A stretch of 14,213 bases of DNA from a bacterium. GTDB taxonomy: Bacteria > Patescibacteriota > Saccharimonadia > Saccharimonadales > Saccharimonadaceae. The stretch covers positions 1 through 14,213 of the forward strand of contig JAKQOF010000053.1 in NCBI GenBank assembly GCA_029565375.1. The letters run 5' to 3'. The notes below the pieces were generated by a model. It saw nothing but the letters and a program-made list of their open reading frames with translations, did not search any database and was not told the DNA's origin. Both the position numbers and the translations under genes were made by a program. This document shows positions 13,773 to 14,213 of the stretch, piece after piece (positions within the stretch are counted from its first letter, which is position 1; each line of letters opens with the position of its first letter).

Positions 13773-14213
13773 TTACTTTTGTAGATAGTCGATTAGTGCA
13801 GAACGAAGATCACTAACACCTTTAATAAATGAGTTTTTGTTGCCACCTTTTTCGATAGCTTTTGGTGCAATGGCTGTGGTAAAGCCAAGCTTTTTTGCTT
13901 CTTGCACGCGGCGGTCTGCGCCAATGGCAGATCTGATTTCTCCACCAAGTCCCACTTCTCCGAACACAACGACACCGTCATCGATTCGTCGTCCCGCAGC
14001 TGCACTGGCGATTGCCATACAGACAGCAAGGTCGGCTGCTTGGTCGTTCAGCTTCAATCCACCTACTACGTTGATGTATATATCTTTGTCCGATAAATTC
14101 AATTTTGTGCGTCGTTCCAACACAGCGATTAAAAGATTAAGACGATTAAGATCAAACCCAGAGGCAGTACGTTTAGGATATCCGAAACTAGTCGGATTTA
14201 CAAGTGCCTGAAT
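13773..14213 (-). CDS. radA: DNA repair protein RadA, C-terminal part, runs off the right edge
   Basis: The frame is open from the window edge at 14213 to a TAA at 13775, giving 146 residues of the C-terminal Lon-protease-like domain. FGYPKR, GFDLNRL, LIAVLERR, YINVVGGLKLNDQAADLAV and FGEVGLGGEIR are hallmark segments of RadA in the usual order. The N-terminal zinc finger, RecA-like ATPase core and KNRFG motif lie outside the window. RadA promotes branch migration and strand exchange during recombinational repair. The internal GTG at 14123 is a valine codon inside the domain, not a start. It is followed at once by the PIN-TRAM gene, the same neighbour type as in several Gram-positive genomes. 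Confidence 0.95.
   Translation of the reverse strand: MQALVNPTSFGYPKRTASGFDLNRLNLLIAVLERRTKLNLSDKDIYINVVGGLKLNDQAADLAVCMAIASAAAGRRIDDGVVVFGEVGLGGEIRSAIGADRRVQEAKKLGFTTAIAPKAIEKGGNKNSFIKGVSDLRSALIDYLQK

Noticed and set aside
1..14213. UGA reassigned to an amino acid, as in some CPR phyla
   Set aside because: No conserved gene here has an in-frame TGA, and tryptophan and glycine positions use normal codons. The lack of TGA stops alone does not show recoding.

Overview
The window reads as ordinary chromosome from a small-genome bacterium, most likely a member of Candidatus Saccharibacteria or a related Patescibacteria (CPR) lineage. This placement is an inference from gene content, compact spacing, moderate GC and promoter style; no 16S rRNA or other decisive marker is present. 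Genes are almost contiguous, and no gap without a gene exceeds about 130 bases. No phage, transposon, CRISPR array or integrated element is visible.

Layout, left to right. (1) 1-489, minus: the N-terminal part of an FAD-linked oxidase, divergent from (2) a tRNA-Leu(UAG) at 620-704, which ends directly in a bidirectional terminator hairpin. (3) 822-3466, minus: three genes in line, a UMPH-1/NT5C3-type 5'-nucleotidase, a GNAT-like protein and an MFS transporter. Each has a -10 box placed so close to its ATG that a leaderless mRNA is likely. (4) 3519-9945, minus: a five-gene row, tyrS, pgm (phosphohexomutase), recG, a zinc phospholipase C/P1 nuclease-like gene, and rsmD. It starts at a good promoter and Shine-Dalgarno site at tyrS and ends in a hairpin that contains the rsmD stop codon. 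(5) 10056-12716, plus: a class A penicillin-binding protein, divergent from tyrS. (6) 12733-14213, minus: the 3' end of radA, translationally coupled to a YacL-like PIN-TRAM membrane protein with a long disordered tail; this pair converges on the PBP gene.

Most genes are housekeeping: tRNA charging and supply (tyrS, tRNA-Leu), ribosome modification (rsmD), recombination and repair (recG, radA), sugar-phosphate interconversion for the envelope (pgm) and peptidoglycan synthesis (PBP). The nucleotidase, GNAT and MFS genes and the phospholipase/nuclease-like gene are the accessory part.

Three patterns run across the window. There is a split between genes with a Shine-Dalgarno site and genes with a -10 box 6-7 bases before ATG. 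All 11 visible stop codons are TAA or TAG, with no TGA. Promoters with a TGn extended -10 box recur. I found no clear new multi-gene system. The strongest leads are the leaderless-promoter architecture, the metal-site protein without a signal peptide, and the missing TGA stops.
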